From Natronosalvus caseinilyticus (lineage in GTDB: Archaea > Halobacteriota > Halobacteria > Halobacteriales > Natrialbaceae): a DNA stretch of 64,000 bases. The translations under genes were made by a program, and so were the position numbers. The notes under the pieces were generated by a model that searched no databases, was not told the origin of the DNA, and worked only from the letters and a program-made list of their open reading frames with translations. Within the stretch, counting starts at the first letter, position 1, and every line of letters starts with the position of its first letter. Shown here in pieces: positions 8,320 to 16,667 of this stretch. Location: the NCBI RefSeq assembly GCF_017357105.1, contig NZ_CP071596.1, positions 3,534,001-3,598,000 on the forward strand, in the 5' to 3' direction.

Positions 8320-8597
8320 TCCGGTAGGTGCATTCTGTGAGCCGGTAATCGGTCACTCGAGGCGTATTTCGACGTGCTCGTGAGTGAGTGTGGGAGATGC
8401 CAATCGCCCGCGAGTGCGGCCGACTACGAGTTCCTGCGAGTGTAGCTGACGCCAACCCTCTCGAGGCCTGTAGCGTCCGCTTACTCGCCAGTAACTCGAG
8501 CGTACACCGTCCTCGAGACTCCATAACAATAGCCGACTCTACGGTAGCGGGAGACGCTCTCGCTGGTTCGCGCCGGTTCGATTCCGGCAGGGAGCGT
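8320..8597. other. Intergenic region, no gene seen
   Basis: About 280 bp between the carboxylase stop and the DUF5658-like gene. The in-frame extension of the downstream gene through this region is not protein-like. An isolated tRNA T-arm-like hairpin, GCCGG-TTCGATT-CCGGC, is at 8572-8588, but no acceptor stem or anticodon arm accompanies it. I see no clear promoter. Confidence 0.4.
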
Positions 8598-8963
8598 ATG
8601 TCCACGGACGGCCTCCGCGCCCGGGTCCAGCGGTCTCGCCGCCTTCGACTCGAGACGGCCCGGATGGACGGCCTCGAGACCGCCCTCTGGCTGGTGGTCG
8701 CCGCCTCGCTCGTCGGTGACGTCGTCACGACGTTCGTCGGCCTCCAGCTCGGCCTCGCGGAGTCCAACCCCGTCGCCCGCGGGGTAATCGACAACTGGGG
8801 ACTCCTCGGGATGCTCGCGCTCAAGGCGGGTGCCGTCCTCGTCGCGCTCGTCTGCCGGACCGTCCTCGAACGAACCTACCGACCGATCATCCCGGCGGCG
8901 CTGGCGTTGCCGTGGGTTACGGCCGTGGTGCTCAACGTCTACCTGATCTCGTCGATTCTCTGA
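8598..8963 (+). CDS. Haloarchaeal membrane protein (DUF5658-like)
   Basis: The 121-residue product (ATG 8598, MSTDGLRARVQRSRR) has a basic N-terminus of about 30 residues, then hydrophobic segments at about 34-55, 70-92 and 97-119. The loop between the first two helices contains GDVVTTFVGLQLGLAESNPVARG, the N-P-x-A pattern seen in haloarchaeal DUF5658 proteins. The longer frame from 8388 lacks protein-like sequence. The function is unknown. It converges with the GNAT operon, whose last stop is at 9004. Confidence 0.7.
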   Translation: MSTDGLRARVQRSRRLRLETARMDGLETALWLVVAASLVGDVVTTFVGLQLGLAESNPVARGVIDNWGLLGMLALKAGAVLVALVCRTVLERTYRPIIPAALALPWVTAVVLNVYLISSIL

Positions 8964-9003
8964 GTCGGTGGCGTGAGAGCAACGGTCCGAGTCAGTGATC
9001 CGC

Positions 9004-9636
9004 TCACCGACTCGCCTCGAGCGACACCGCCGATCGCCTCTTCGACGGGTCGTAACTCGCTCGCGTGATCGTGTACCGCACCGCGTCGGTCGGTTCGTCG
9101 ACGGCCATCGTCCACCAGTTTCGGAGCCGACAGTCCCGGCTCCCGCCGAGGCGCTCGACGTACCGATCACACGCGCGCAGGGAGCGCTCGTTGTCCGCCC
9201 GGACGAGCACCGAGACGACCTCGAGCTCGAGTCGGTCGAACGCGAGGGTCACGAGTGCGTCGGCCCGCTCGCCCGAGTACCCCCGGCCCCAGAAGCGTTC
9301 GCGGAGCCAGATTCCCAGGTCGCCGGTTCGCTTCGCCCAGTCGACGCCGAGGCCGCAGGTGCCGGCGATTTCGTCGGCCCCGTCCTGGTCGTCCGTCGGT
9401 CGAATCACGTAGTCCGCCGACCGCGACTCGTTCCAGGCGTCCTCGCGGTTCTCGAGGAACTCGAGGGTCTCGTTCGGCGTCTCGTGTGGGTCCCAGGGCG
9501 TGTACCTCGTCACGTCGTCGATGGCGGGATCCGAGCCACAGATCCGGTAGTACCTCAGAGGGTCGACCGTCTCGCTCGAGAGTCGCTCCAGGCGGAGGCG
9601 GTCGGTTTCGATGGCGTCGGGAAAGAGGTGGCTCAT
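9004..9636 (-). CDS. GNAT acetyltransferase (RimJ/RimL-like), third of three paralogs
   Basis: The 210-residue protein starts MSHLFPDAIETDRLRLERLS, the typical RimJ/RimL-type N-terminus (TxRLxLR). The acetyl-CoA binding region reads GIWLRERFWGRGYSGERADA (about residues 115-134), the R/Q-x-x-G-x-G/A pyrophosphate loop. The C-terminus contains DNERSLRACDRYVERLGG. It overlaps the upstream gene by 4 bp, so the two are translationally coupled. The probable reaction is N-acetylation of an amine; whether the substrate is a ribosomal protein N-terminus or a small molecule is not visible. Confidence 0.88.
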   Translation of the reverse strand: MSHLFPDAIETDRLRLERLSSETVDPLRYYRICGSDPAIDDVTRYTPWDPHETPNETLEFLENREDAWNESRSADYVIRPTDDQDGADEIAGTCGLGVDWAKRTGDLGIWLRERFWGRGYSGERADALVTLAFDRLELEVVSVLVRADNERSLRACDRYVERLGGSRDCRLRNWWTMAVDEPTDAVRYTITRASYDPSKRRSAVSLEASR

Positions 9637-10343
9637 CGGTCCCGGTCAATGCCCTCGTCCGTTCGTTCTTCCCGGACTCCCGCGTCGAGTCGCCCTCGAG
9701 CCTCGTCCGAAAACGAGACGCCGACGTCCGGCCGATCATCGCACTCGCGGTACTCCTCCTGGGAGACACTGTAGCGATACAGGTCGATCGGCTCGCCGTC
9801 CTCGACGCGCCAGTTGCGGAGGAGCCCGTCGCGGCCGCCGCCGTGGGCCTCGGTGTAGCGTTCGATCGCGCGATTCGACTTCTCGTTGTCGACCAGCGCC
9901 GTGACGGCCACTAGCTCGAGATCCAGGCGCTCGAACGCGAGTTCCATAAACGCGGCCGCGCGCTCGCCGGAGTACCCGCGACCCCAGAAGCGCTTGCGGA
10001 ACCAGACGCCGAGGGTCATGGTTCGTTTCTCCCAGTCGACCGAGAAGCCGGCGTCGCCGGCGAACTCACCAGCGCCGTCTTCACCGTCCCGCAAATAGAT
10101 GGCGTAGGAGCCACCGCTCGAGTCGTCCCACTTCTCGCTGACGTACTCGAGGAACTCGAGGGTCTCCTTCGGCGTCTCGTGTGGATCCCAGGTGACGTAT
10201 TCGGTGACGTCCTCGATACCCGGATCCGACGAGCAGATCTCGAAGAGGTCGAAGAGGTCATCGTCGGTCTCGTCGACGTGGAGCGCCTCGAGACGGAGCC
10301 GGTCGGTTTCGATCACTTCGGGAAAGAGCGGATGCTCGGGCAT
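9633..10343 (-). CDS. GNAT acetyltransferase, second of three paralogs
   Basis: This 236-residue copy starts MPEHPLFPEVIETDRLRLEA, closely matching its neighbours. The acetyl-CoA loop is GVWFRKRFWGRGYSGERAAA, and NEKSNRAIERYTEAHGG matches the C-terminal helix of the family. It has about 25 extra acidic residues at the C-terminus (VSFSDEARGRLDAGVREERT). It overlaps the downstream gene by 4 bp and the upstream gene by 1 bp (stop/start), forming a compact three-gene operon of tandem duplicates. The target is unknown. Confidence 0.88.
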   Translation of the reverse strand: MPEHPLFPEVIETDRLRLEALHVDETDDDLFDLFEICSSDPGIEDVTEYVTWDPHETPKETLEFLEYVSEKWDDSSGGSYAIYLRDGEDGAGEFAGDAGFSVDWEKRTMTLGVWFRKRFWGRGYSGERAAAFMELAFERLDLELVAVTALVDNEKSNRAIERYTEAHGGGRDGLLRNWRVEDGEPIDLYRYSVSQEEYRECDDRPDVGVSFSDEARGRLDAGVREERTDEGIDRDR

Positions 10344-10945
10344 CAGGCCGCCACCCCCGCCCCGGCGTACTGCTCGCGGTCGATCGTGTACCGGCGAAGG
10401 TCGATCGGCTCGTCGTCGAGTACTCTCGCGTTCCGAATGCGGCCGTCGTACTGGCCACCGAAACGATCGACGTACCGCTCGATCGCTCGCCTCGATTGCT
10501 CGTTGTCGGGGTGACAGGAGACCACGACGACCTCCAGGTCGAGTCGTTCGAACGCCACCTCGAGGAGTGCTTCGGCACGCTCACCGGAGTAGCCCCGACC
10601 CCAAAACCGGGGGACGAGAGCGATCGCCAGTTCCGCCCGCCGGCAGTCCCAGTCGACGAACAGGGTCGTCGTTCCCGCCAGCTCATCGGCACCGTCTTCG
10701 CTCTCCCGAGGTCGAATGATGTAGATCGCCGACGATCCATCCTGGTGGTTTTCGCGTGCCGACTCGAGGAAGGAAAGCGGGTCGTAGGCGGTCTCGAAGG
10801 GCGTGATCAGGACGTACCGAAACGCCGATTCGAGTGCGTCGCCCGAGTATACTCCGTATAATTCTTCGATATCGACCGACTCGGGGTCGGCCAGTTCGAG
10901 ACGGAGCCGATCGGTCTCGATGGTCTCGGGAAAGAGCGTCGTCAT
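10343..10945 (-). CDS. GNAT acetyltransferase, first of three paralogs
   Basis: The 200-residue product is taken from the Met at 10945 (MTTLFPETIETDRLRLELAD), because this aligns exactly with the starts of the two downstream paralogs; the open frame continues much further upstream without protein-like sequence. The acetyl-CoA loop is ALVPRFWGRGYSGERAEALL. It is the promoter-proximal member of the operon 10945-9004. Divergence between the three copies outside the shared motifs suggests old duplication with separate substrates (inference). Confidence 0.85.
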   Translation of the reverse strand: MTTLFPETIETDRLRLELADPESVDIEELYGVYSGDALESAFRYVLITPFETAYDPLSFLESARENHQDGSSAIYIIRPRESEDGADELAGTTTLFVDWDCRRAELAIALVPRFWGRGYSGERAEALLEVAFERLDLEVVVVSCHPDNEQSRRAIERYVDRFGGQYDGRIRNARVLDDEPIDLRRYTIDREQYAGAGVAA

Positions 10946-11319
10946 ACGAGCGTGGATGGACGCGGAGTAAAAAGCGTTGACCCACCTGTGTTCCTCGCTA
11001 ACGAATGTACCACGGTCGATAGGGATACGATACTTTTCGAAGTATCGTCGTCTAGCGGGGGCGCTATCGTCTCGAGCGAGTCCCCGACCGACTCGAGTCG
11101 CCGTTCGTCGTCCGTTCGAGACTACGCGCTCGAACTGGCATTCGAAATCGAGTGGCGAAAGGAGTGGGCGAGGCGGTGAGTTGCCCTCGTTTCCCGGGAA
11201 CGAGGCGCGACGGGCCGAGACGACGCGCAATGCCGGTCGTGACGTGAAAAGCGTCTTGTAACCGGCGTCGGAAGGTGGGAGGCGAGCGAATAAAAACCCA
11301 GTGGTCTCGGCAGCGTAGC
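10946..11319. other. Intergenic region between nitrilase-family gene and GNAT operon
   Basis: About 375 bp without a convincing gene; frames here have low-quality, serine/arginine-rich translations. It contains the hairpin at 11027-11048. The region must hold the GNAT operon promoter and the 3' end of the nitrilase transcript. Confidence 0.5.
11027..11048. promoter_or_regulatory. Perfect 9-bp inverted repeat with TTCG loop
   Basis: The sequence reads ACGATACTT-TTCG-AAGTATCGT, a perfect 9-bp stem with a 4-base loop. It lies about 80-100 bp upstream of the GNAT operon start (10945) and 270 bp past the nitrilase-family stop. It could be an operator for a dimeric regulator or an RNA hairpin in the nitrilase 3' trailer. 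No poly-T run follows in the leftward direction, so a simple terminator is less likely. Confidence 0.4.
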
Positions 11320-12252
11320 CTACAGTCGCCGATCCCGCAGGGCCGGAAACCGCGACCGGACGTTCGAAACGGCCCCCGCATCGACGTTGGCCATCACGAG
11401 GGCGGGGTCGTCCCCGCTCGAGGCCAGCACCGTCCCCCAGGGATCGTAGACGGTCGACCGTCCGAGCAGCGTGGCCTCCTCGAACGACCCCGACCCGTTG
11501 ATCGTCGCCACGTAACACTGGTTCTCGATCGCTCGCGCTCGAGACAACGTCTGCCAGTGCTCGAGGCGCGGGTACGGCCACGCGCTCGGGACCAGGATCA
11601 ACTCGACGCCCTGGTCGACCAGCCGTCGGTACAGTTCCGGAAACCGCAGGTCGTAACACGTGCTCACGCCGACGGTGAGTCCGCAGACCGTCGCCGTGTC
11701 GATAGCCTCCCCGGGGACGAGGAGTTCGGTTTCGGCGGACTCGTACCCGAACAGGTGGTATTTCCGGTATACCAGTTCGAGGTCTCCTGACGAGGAGAGC
11801 AGTGCCGTGGTGTTCGCGTATCCCTCGTCGGCGGGCGTCTCCACCGAGTCGGTCGCCGCGAGGTCCTCGACGAAGCTGCCCGTGAGGACGGCGACATCGT
11901 TCTCGACAGCGGCGTCGCGAAGTCGGCCCAGGGTCTCCCCCTCGAGCGGTTCGGCGCTGCGGGCGTACAGGTCGAACTCGAAGTATCCCACCGTGAAGAG
12001 TTCGGGTAGAGCGACGAGGTCGGCGCCGCGAGCGGCCGCTCGTTCGATCGCGTCGACCGCCCGGTCGCGGTTGCCCTCGAGGTCGCCGGCCTCGACGGCC
12101 AGTTGTGCGAGTGCGAGGGAGATGCCCTCGCTCTCGTCCACGTCCTCGTGCGCGTGCTCACGCTCGTGCTTGCCCTCATCCTTGCCTTCGTGCTCGGCCG
12201 CTCCGTGCTCGTCCGTCGTCGCCTCCGCCGCCGCGTCGGTATTTTCGGTCAT
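11320..12252 (-). CDS. Carbon-nitrogen hydrolase (nitrilase superfamily)
   Basis: The 310-residue protein starts at 12252 (MTENTDAAAEATTDEHGAAE). The first 42 residues are an acidic, His-rich, disordered extension; the catalytic domain follows. The Glu-Lys-Cys triad is visible: Glu in LVALPELFTVGYFEFD, Lys in VYRKYHLFGYE, and Cys in GVSTCYDLRFPELYRRL. The STCYDLRFPE signature fits omega-amidase/NIT2-like or plant-type amidases rather than true nitrilases, so amide hydrolysis is expected; substrate unresolved. The last motif, ATLLGRSTVYDPWG, is also typical. It lies 64 bp downstream of the SRPBCC gene on the same strand and may share its transcript. Confidence 0.87.
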   Translation of the reverse strand: MTENTDAAAEATTDEHGAAEHEGKDEGKHEREHAHEDVDESEGISLALAQLAVEAGDLEGNRDRAVDAIERAAARGADLVALPELFTVGYFEFDLYARSAEPLEGETLGRLRDAAVENDVAVLTGSFVEDLAATDSVETPADEGYANTTALLSSSGDLELVYRKYHLFGYESAETELLVPGEAIDTATVCGLTVGVSTCYDLRFPELYRRLVDQGVELILVPSAWPYPRLEHWQTLSRARAIENQCYVATINGSGSFEEATLLGRSTVYDPWGTVLASSGDDPALVMANVDAGAVSNVRSRFPALRDRRL

Positions 12253-12316
12253 GGTGGTGTGTGAGTCCGTCGCGTGTCTCGTCTCCGTACTCGTAATCCG
12301 CCTGTCGGCGTCCCGA

Positions 12317-12742
12317 TCACTCGACCTCGCGCTCGAGTTCGCGCTGTAAGTTCTCGAGTTCACCGTCGAGGTTGCGCTTGAAGAAGCGTTCGACGCCCGG
12401 CAGGTGTCCGTCGACGACGAAGGTGTTCTCGAGGCGGCTTCCCCCGCTCGTCTCGATGATCTCGTGTTCGCCCGTGACGTCGAGCAGTTTCGATCGGCCG
12501 ACGAACTTGACGTACTCGGGCGGGCGCCTGGTGACGTCCTCGGTGTCGATGCTGACCGTCCGCGTTACCAGCGGAAGCGGGATCTCGACGTGCCAGGTCG
12601 CCCGTCGACCGTCGGGGTCGTCCGTCGTGAAGTCTTTGACGACGCTAATCGCTCGAGCGCGCTTTTCCGGATCGGCGATGAACGCCCAGACGCGCTCGGG
12701 TGGTGCCTGCAACTCGAACGACCGATCGATCCGGACAGTCAT
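12317..12742 (-). CDS. SRPBCC-fold protein (START/CoxG-like)
   Basis: The 141-residue product from the Met at 12742 starts MTVRIDRSFELQAPPERVWA, the classic START/polyketide-cyclase N-terminus (beta strand then APPERVWAFIADPEKRA). Further strands are RATWHVEIPLPLVTRTVSI and SRLENTFVVDGHLPGVERFF, and a long C-terminal helix closes the hydrophobic cavity. Members bind or transport a hydrophobic ligand, but the ligand here is unknown. A longer frame up to 12898 has low-quality sequence. Confidence 0.8.
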   Translation of the reverse strand: MTVRIDRSFELQAPPERVWAFIADPEKRARAISVVKDFTTDDPDGRRATWHVEIPLPLVTRTVSIDTEDVTRRPPEYVKFVGRSKLLDVTGEHEIIETSGGSRLENTFVVDGHLPGVERFFKRNLDGELENLQRELEREVE

Positions 12743-12907
12743 ACTCCTTTGTCGGTGGGTAAATGGTAAAAAGACGGTGAATCGAGCGAACCATCGTTCA
12801 CGCACGTGTCGATCGGTCGGCCGCCGAGCGACACACTCCCAGGGTGGGTCGGTGGTTCGACCGTGCCGCCGTGGGGCCGTGCCACCGATCGATCCCAACC
12901 CGAGCGA

Positions 12908-13132
12908 TTAACTCATCGTGACCTTCCAGGTCGTCGAGCGCGCGCGGCCCCACTTCTCGATGTCGATGTCCTCGGTCTTCTCGGCGAGGTGGGGGAGGCG
13001 GACGCCGACCTGTTTCGAGGAGAGGCCAATCGCTTTTGCGATGTTTTTCGCACGGAAGTACTGCTCGCCGCGGGCGGCGCTCTCACGGAGGTACGAGATT
13101 ATCCGCTGCTCTTCGTCGGAGTAGTCCGTCAT
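12908..13132 (-). CDS. Small winged-helix protein (DUF7123-like)
   Basis: The 74-residue product starts MTDYSDEEQRIISYLRESAA. The helix-turn-helix is AKNIAKAIGLSSKQVGVRLPHLAE (about residues 28-51), followed by a wing region with RARSTTWKVTM. It matches a family of very short haloarchaeal wHTH proteins that I recall as DUF7123. It is probably a DNA-binding protein with unknown targets. The longer frame to 13237 is not conserved-looking. Confidence 0.75.
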   Translation of the reverse strand: MTDYSDEEQRIISYLRESAARGEQYFRAKNIAKAIGLSSKQVGVRLPHLAEKTEDIDIEKWGRARSTTWKVTMS

Positions 13133-13260
13133 CGTCCGTATGTAAGATAGGTCGTCTGTGGCCTTAACTCTTGAGAGGGGTTTCAGCCGATGGGAGTCGA
13201 AGAGAACCACGTCAGTCGTCAGCCGTCCGCTCTCCATCGTCTGTCTCGAGTAACGTGCGA

Positions 13261-13446
13261 TCAGTGCCAGTAAAAGTGCATGCCGACGATCGCGAGGGCG
13301 CTGAACGTGACGGCTGCGGCGAAGCCCCAGGCCGCCTGAATCTCCGGTGCCGTCGTGAGCATCACGAGTGCGCTGAGGATCGCAACGGCGCCGAACACCA
13401 GCCCCACTCCGACCCCCTTGTCGGTCGTCTGCGTGTGGTCTGCCAT
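13261..13446 (-). CDS. Small two-helix membrane protein (DUF7525-like)
   Basis: The 61-residue product starts MADHTQTTDKGVGVGLVFGA. Two hydrophobic helices cover about 13-31 and 38-56 (WGFAAAVTFSALAIVGMHFYW). The pattern fits a short haloarchaea-specific membrane protein family (I recall DUF7525). No function can be assigned. Start chosen at 13446, since the 13 residues of the longer frame are not conserved-looking. Confidence 0.65.
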   Translation of the reverse strand: MADHTQTTDKGVGVGLVFGAVAILSALVMLTTAPEIQAAWGFAAAVTFSALAIVGMHFYWH

Positions 13447-13648
13447 GCTGGCGCGTTGTGTGGGGGCCTCCTTAATTGCATTCATTCGTCAGCGAGTCCG
13501 TTCGTTCGCGACAAAATTGCGGTCTTCCAGCCGAGCCAGCACGCCCCCTTCGCAGGTGCCTCGAGTGACGACGAAGCCACCGATACCTATTCCAGACAAT
13601 CCCGCACGTTTACAGTCTCGAGGTTCCAACGGATCTCACGACGAACGC

Positions 13649-14872
13649 ATGGTACTTCAGACACTCCGATCACTCTTTCTCGGGAGCGCGGTCCGAATCG
13701 TGGGAACCCTCGTGCTCGCCGTCGCCGTCACTATCGGCGGCGCGTTCGGTGCGGGAGTACTCGGCGTCCCCGCGCTCGAGTCGATGGACAACGAGTTCGG
13801 CGACGTCGACGACGAACGAACCGAAATTCTAACCGACCTGACGATTCACAATCCGAACCCGATCGGCCTGGGTTCCGCCGACGTCGACGCACAGTACGAC
13901 GTCAGGATGAACGGCGTCGAAATGGCCAACGGGAGCGGCGAGGACATCACCGTCGAGCCGGGCACGTCGACGGAATCGCTCCGGACCGAGATGCGAAACG
14001 AACGTATTCCCGACTGGTGGGTCACCCACATCGAAAACGGCGAGCAGACCCACGTCGAGATCGACGCGACCATCTCGAGCGGCCTCGTCGGCCGGTCGAC
14101 CGAGGTAACGAACGAGCAGACCGTCGAGACGGACCTCCTCTCGGCCTTTAACTCCGAGGAGACTCGACCGATCAACGCCAACCGGGCGCTCGTCGAGGAT
14201 CCAATCCTCTACGTCAACGCCACGCGAGGCCAGTGGGCTGGCGTCGACCAGCAACACACGGAACTTCGGCTCGAGTTCGACGTCTACAACCCAAAGAGCT
14301 ACGCAATACCGATGAGCCAGCTCGGCTACGAGATCACGATGAACGACGTGACCGTCGGCCTCGGCGAGAGCGACCGCGAGTACGTCCTCCAGCCCGGCGA
14401 GGAGACGACCATCGTGACGACGACGCGCATCGAGAACGAAAACCTCGACGACTGGTGGGTCACCCACATCGAAAACGAGCAGGTCTCGGATCTCCGAATC
14501 GAGTTCGATGCCACCTTCGAACTGGCCTCCGGCACGACGATCACGATTCCCCTCGAGTCGATGACCTACGAGGAGACGATGGAGACTGACATCTGGGGGA
14601 ACGACGAGGCCAGTGACGGAAGCGACGACGGCAGTGAGCCGGACTCGAGTGCGGATGCGGAAAACGAAACGGACTCGAGTGCAGGCGAGGACGACGAGGC
14701 GGAGTCGGGTGACGGTGGGGGCGACGAGTCAGACGACGGAACCGAGGACGGGGCAGACGACGAGACCGGGGACGGGACAGACGACGAGACCGGGGAGACC
14801 GGCAACGAAACAGACGACCAAGACGGGACCGACAGTGACGACGGGGACGACGACGGCCTCCTCGGTATCTAA
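13649..14872 (+). CDS. Membrane-anchored two-WHy-domain (LEA14-like) protein
   Basis: The 407-residue protein (ATG 13649) has one N-terminal membrane helix, about 10-38 (LGSAVRIVGTLVLAVAVTIG). Two water-stress/hypersensitive-response (WHy, LEA14-like) beta domains follow: about 55-165 (LTDLTIHNPNPIGLGSADVD) and 200-310 (LRLEFDVYNPKSYAIPMSQL). Each domain ends with a nearly identical DWWVTHIENGEQ / DWWVTHIENEQ segment, so the pair arose by duplication. Residues about 318-400 form a highly acidic D/E/G/S/T tail ending in DDDGLLGI. LEA14 domains are linked to desiccation tolerance in other organisms; the role at the haloarchaeal cell surface is not known. Confidence 0.8.
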   Translation: MVLQTLRSLFLGSAVRIVGTLVLAVAVTIGGAFGAGVLGVPALESMDNEFGDVDDERTEILTDLTIHNPNPIGLGSADVDAQYDVRMNGVEMANGSGEDITVEPGTSTESLRTEMRNERIPDWWVTHIENGEQTHVEIDATISSGLVGRSTEVTNEQTVETDLLSAFNSEETRPINANRALVEDPILYVNATRGQWAGVDQQHTELRLEFDVYNPKSYAIPMSQLGYEITMNDVTVGLGESDREYVLQPGEETTIVTTTRIENENLDDWWVTHIENEQVSDLRIEFDATFELASGTTITIPLESMTYEETMETDIWGNDEASDGSDDGSEPDSSADAENETDSSAGEDDEAESGDGGGDESDDGTEDGADDETGDGTDDETGETGNETDDQDGTDSDDGDDDGLLGI

Positions 14873-14913
14873 CCGGCGACAGGGTTTTGGTACCGGCACC
14901 TGTAGACCCCGAC

Positions 14914-15430
14914 ATGCAACGGAGTCAAACCGCTCCTGATCGCGTTCTTCTCGCGTAGTTCATCGACCAGCGACGGTCGAGACGATCACGAACACGCTCG
15001 ATCCGTCGACGATTCGGTCCCCGTTCGCGTTCGTTCCGGCGACGGCGACGGCATCACGCTGGACCTCGAGCACGCCTCCCACGACCTCACTCGCGAGGAG
15101 GCCCTGGCGGTCCAGTCGGCAATCGGCAACGCGTTGACCGATCGCCACGAGTACGTCCACACCGCCGGCACCCGGCGCGAGGACGGCACCTACGTGGTCT
15201 CCCGGCGCGGTGCCGACTCGGCGGGGAACCAGCAGGTGTTCGACTCGTTCGAGGCGCTCGAGTCACTGTACGCCGACCTTCCGAACCAGTTCGACGCCGA
15301 CGCGGTCGGTTGCCAGGGGGCGAAAATCACGGGCTCGAGGCGTCACATGCTGGTCCGCCACTTCGTCGAGCATCCGGCGTTCGACTGCCGACTCGTGAGT
15401 CGACGGCCGCTCGAGGTGGTCAAACGGTGA
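14914..15430 (+). CDS. Conserved haloarchaeal protein, start unresolved (possible 5' frameshift)
   Basis: From about 14990 the frame encodes a protein-like core: VPVRVRSGDGDGITLDLEHA, SHDLTREEALAVQSAIGNAL, then GTYVVSRRGADSAGNQQVF and GSRRHMLVRHFVEHPAFDC. I recall a short haloarchaeal family (DUF7528-type) of this layout. The frame is open from 14906, but no ATG, GTG or TTG precedes the conserved core; the first allowed start, a TTG at 15134, would remove a third of it. An ATG at 14914 lies in the neighbouring frame and stops at a TAG near 14956, so a one-base indel between about 14940 and 14990 would restore the gene. It is either a real 5' frameshift or a sequence error. Function unknown. 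Confidence 0.55.
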
Positions 15431-15488
15431 AACGGTAGCCGTCGATCGAGTGTTCACGAGACTCGAACACGACGGGGACTCGAGGATC

Positions 15489-16520
15489 TTATTTAATCGT
15501 CGTGTGCTCGGACTCCTCGTTCAGCGCCAGGTTTGCCGCAATCTCGACGTTTCGAATCGCGTACTGGGCCGTCTGCTGGAGGCTGACCAGCACCTCCCTG
15601 ACCTGCAGGAGGTCCTCGTTTTGCATCTCGGGCAAGTCCGCGAGGATCTCTCGTTCGCGGTCGGAAATGTCGTGGAACAGTTTGCGGGCCTCGATCGTCT
15701 TGTCGTAGTTGCGCTCGACGGCCGACTCGACGGCGAGGGCCGTGATCTCGTCGACGGCCTCCGTGAGTTCCCGAATTTCGCGCATCACCGACTTCTCGAC
15801 GTTGAGGGTGTGGCCCTCCGCTTCCATCACGATGTCGGCGATGTCCTCGGCGTTGTCCGCCGTCAACTCGAGGTTCTTCGCGATCGACCGGTAGCCGATC
15901 AGGGGGAAGCCCGACTCGAGACCGACCGCACGGGCGAGCGTGGGATTCTGGTACGCCGTGAAGATCAACCGCAGGAGGAGGACGAAGATCTTGTTTGCCT
16001 GGCGCTCCCGGTTGAGCGCCCGCTGGGCGAGGTCGGGATTGCCGTGAGCGAGCGCCTTGATCGCCTCCCCGCGCATCGTCCGGCCGGTTCGCTCGAGGCG
16101 CTCTAAGAGGTTGTCGAGGGTGAAGTCTTCGGGGTCGACCGAACACCGGATCGAGATGCTCTCGGGCGTTTCCTCGATGACGCCCAGGCCCATGAGCTGC
16201 GTCTCCGCCCGGTAGACCGCGTTGATGTGGGCGGACTCGAGGGCGCCGTCGGTACACTCGATGCGAATGACGCGCCGGCCGAGGACGTACTGGGCGACGA
16301 TGGCACGCTCGACCGCGTCGGCGTCCAGGTTGTCGGTTCGGATGGTGGCCTCGGTCTCCCCGAAGTTCGCCGATTCGGGCATCACCGTCAGCGTTCCCTT
16401 GCCGCCCATCCGCAGCGAGACCTCGTCGCCTTTCTCGACGCCGTGCTCGCTGGCCCACTCCGCCGGGAGGGTCATCGCCAGGGTGGACGGCCCGAGCCGC
16501 TGAACTTTCCGCGTCTCCAT
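15489..16520 (-). CDS. PhoU-domain regulator with AbrB/SpoVT-like N-terminus
   Basis: The 343-residue product begins METRKVQRLGPSTLAMTLPA, a swapped-hairpin AbrB-type DNA-binding domain (residues 1-50, with the strand VEKGDEVSLRMGGKGTLTVM). The remainder is helical, with a PhoU-type segment at about 215-330 (NLELTADNAEDIADIVMEAE, ISDREREILADLPEM). Archaeal proteins of this layout are annotated as phosphate uptake regulators; PhoU proteins link phosphate transport to signalling. No pst genes are nearby, so a phosphate role is inference from the family. Confidence 0.85.
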   Translation of the reverse strand: METRKVQRLGPSTLAMTLPAEWASEHGVEKGDEVSLRMGGKGTLTVMPESANFGETEATIRTDNLDADAVERAIVAQYVLGRRVIRIECTDGALESAHINAVYRAETQLMGLGVIEETPESISIRCSVDPEDFTLDNLLERLERTGRTMRGEAIKALAHGNPDLAQRALNRERQANKIFVLLLRLIFTAYQNPTLARAVGLESGFPLIGYRSIAKNLELTADNAEDIADIVMEAEGHTLNVEKSVMREIRELTEAVDEITALAVESAVERNYDKTIEARKLFHDISDREREILADLPEMQNEDLLQVREVLVSLQQTAQYAIRNVEIAANLALNEESEHTTIK

Positions 16521-16667
16521 GGCACGAGGTAGGCGCTGTCACACCTTAGTCCTGACTATACGGCCATTATTCGTTGCAGATTGTCCATGTGTACTAGTGT
16601 CTCTCGGTCCGTTCGAGCGCGACCTTATACGCCTCGTCGAACCGAGCGATTCGGACCTGCCGCTCGC

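Noticed and set aside
8572-8588. tRNA T-arm-like hairpin GCCGG-TTCGATT-CCGGC
   Set aside because: No acceptor, D or anticodon arm at the right distance, so not a tRNA; a tRNA-fragment attachment site is possible but nothing mobile is nearby.
10952-11179. 75-codon plus-strand frame in the GNAT upstream region
   Set aside because: Ser-rich translation without structure, and it crosses the hairpin; no promoter or SD.
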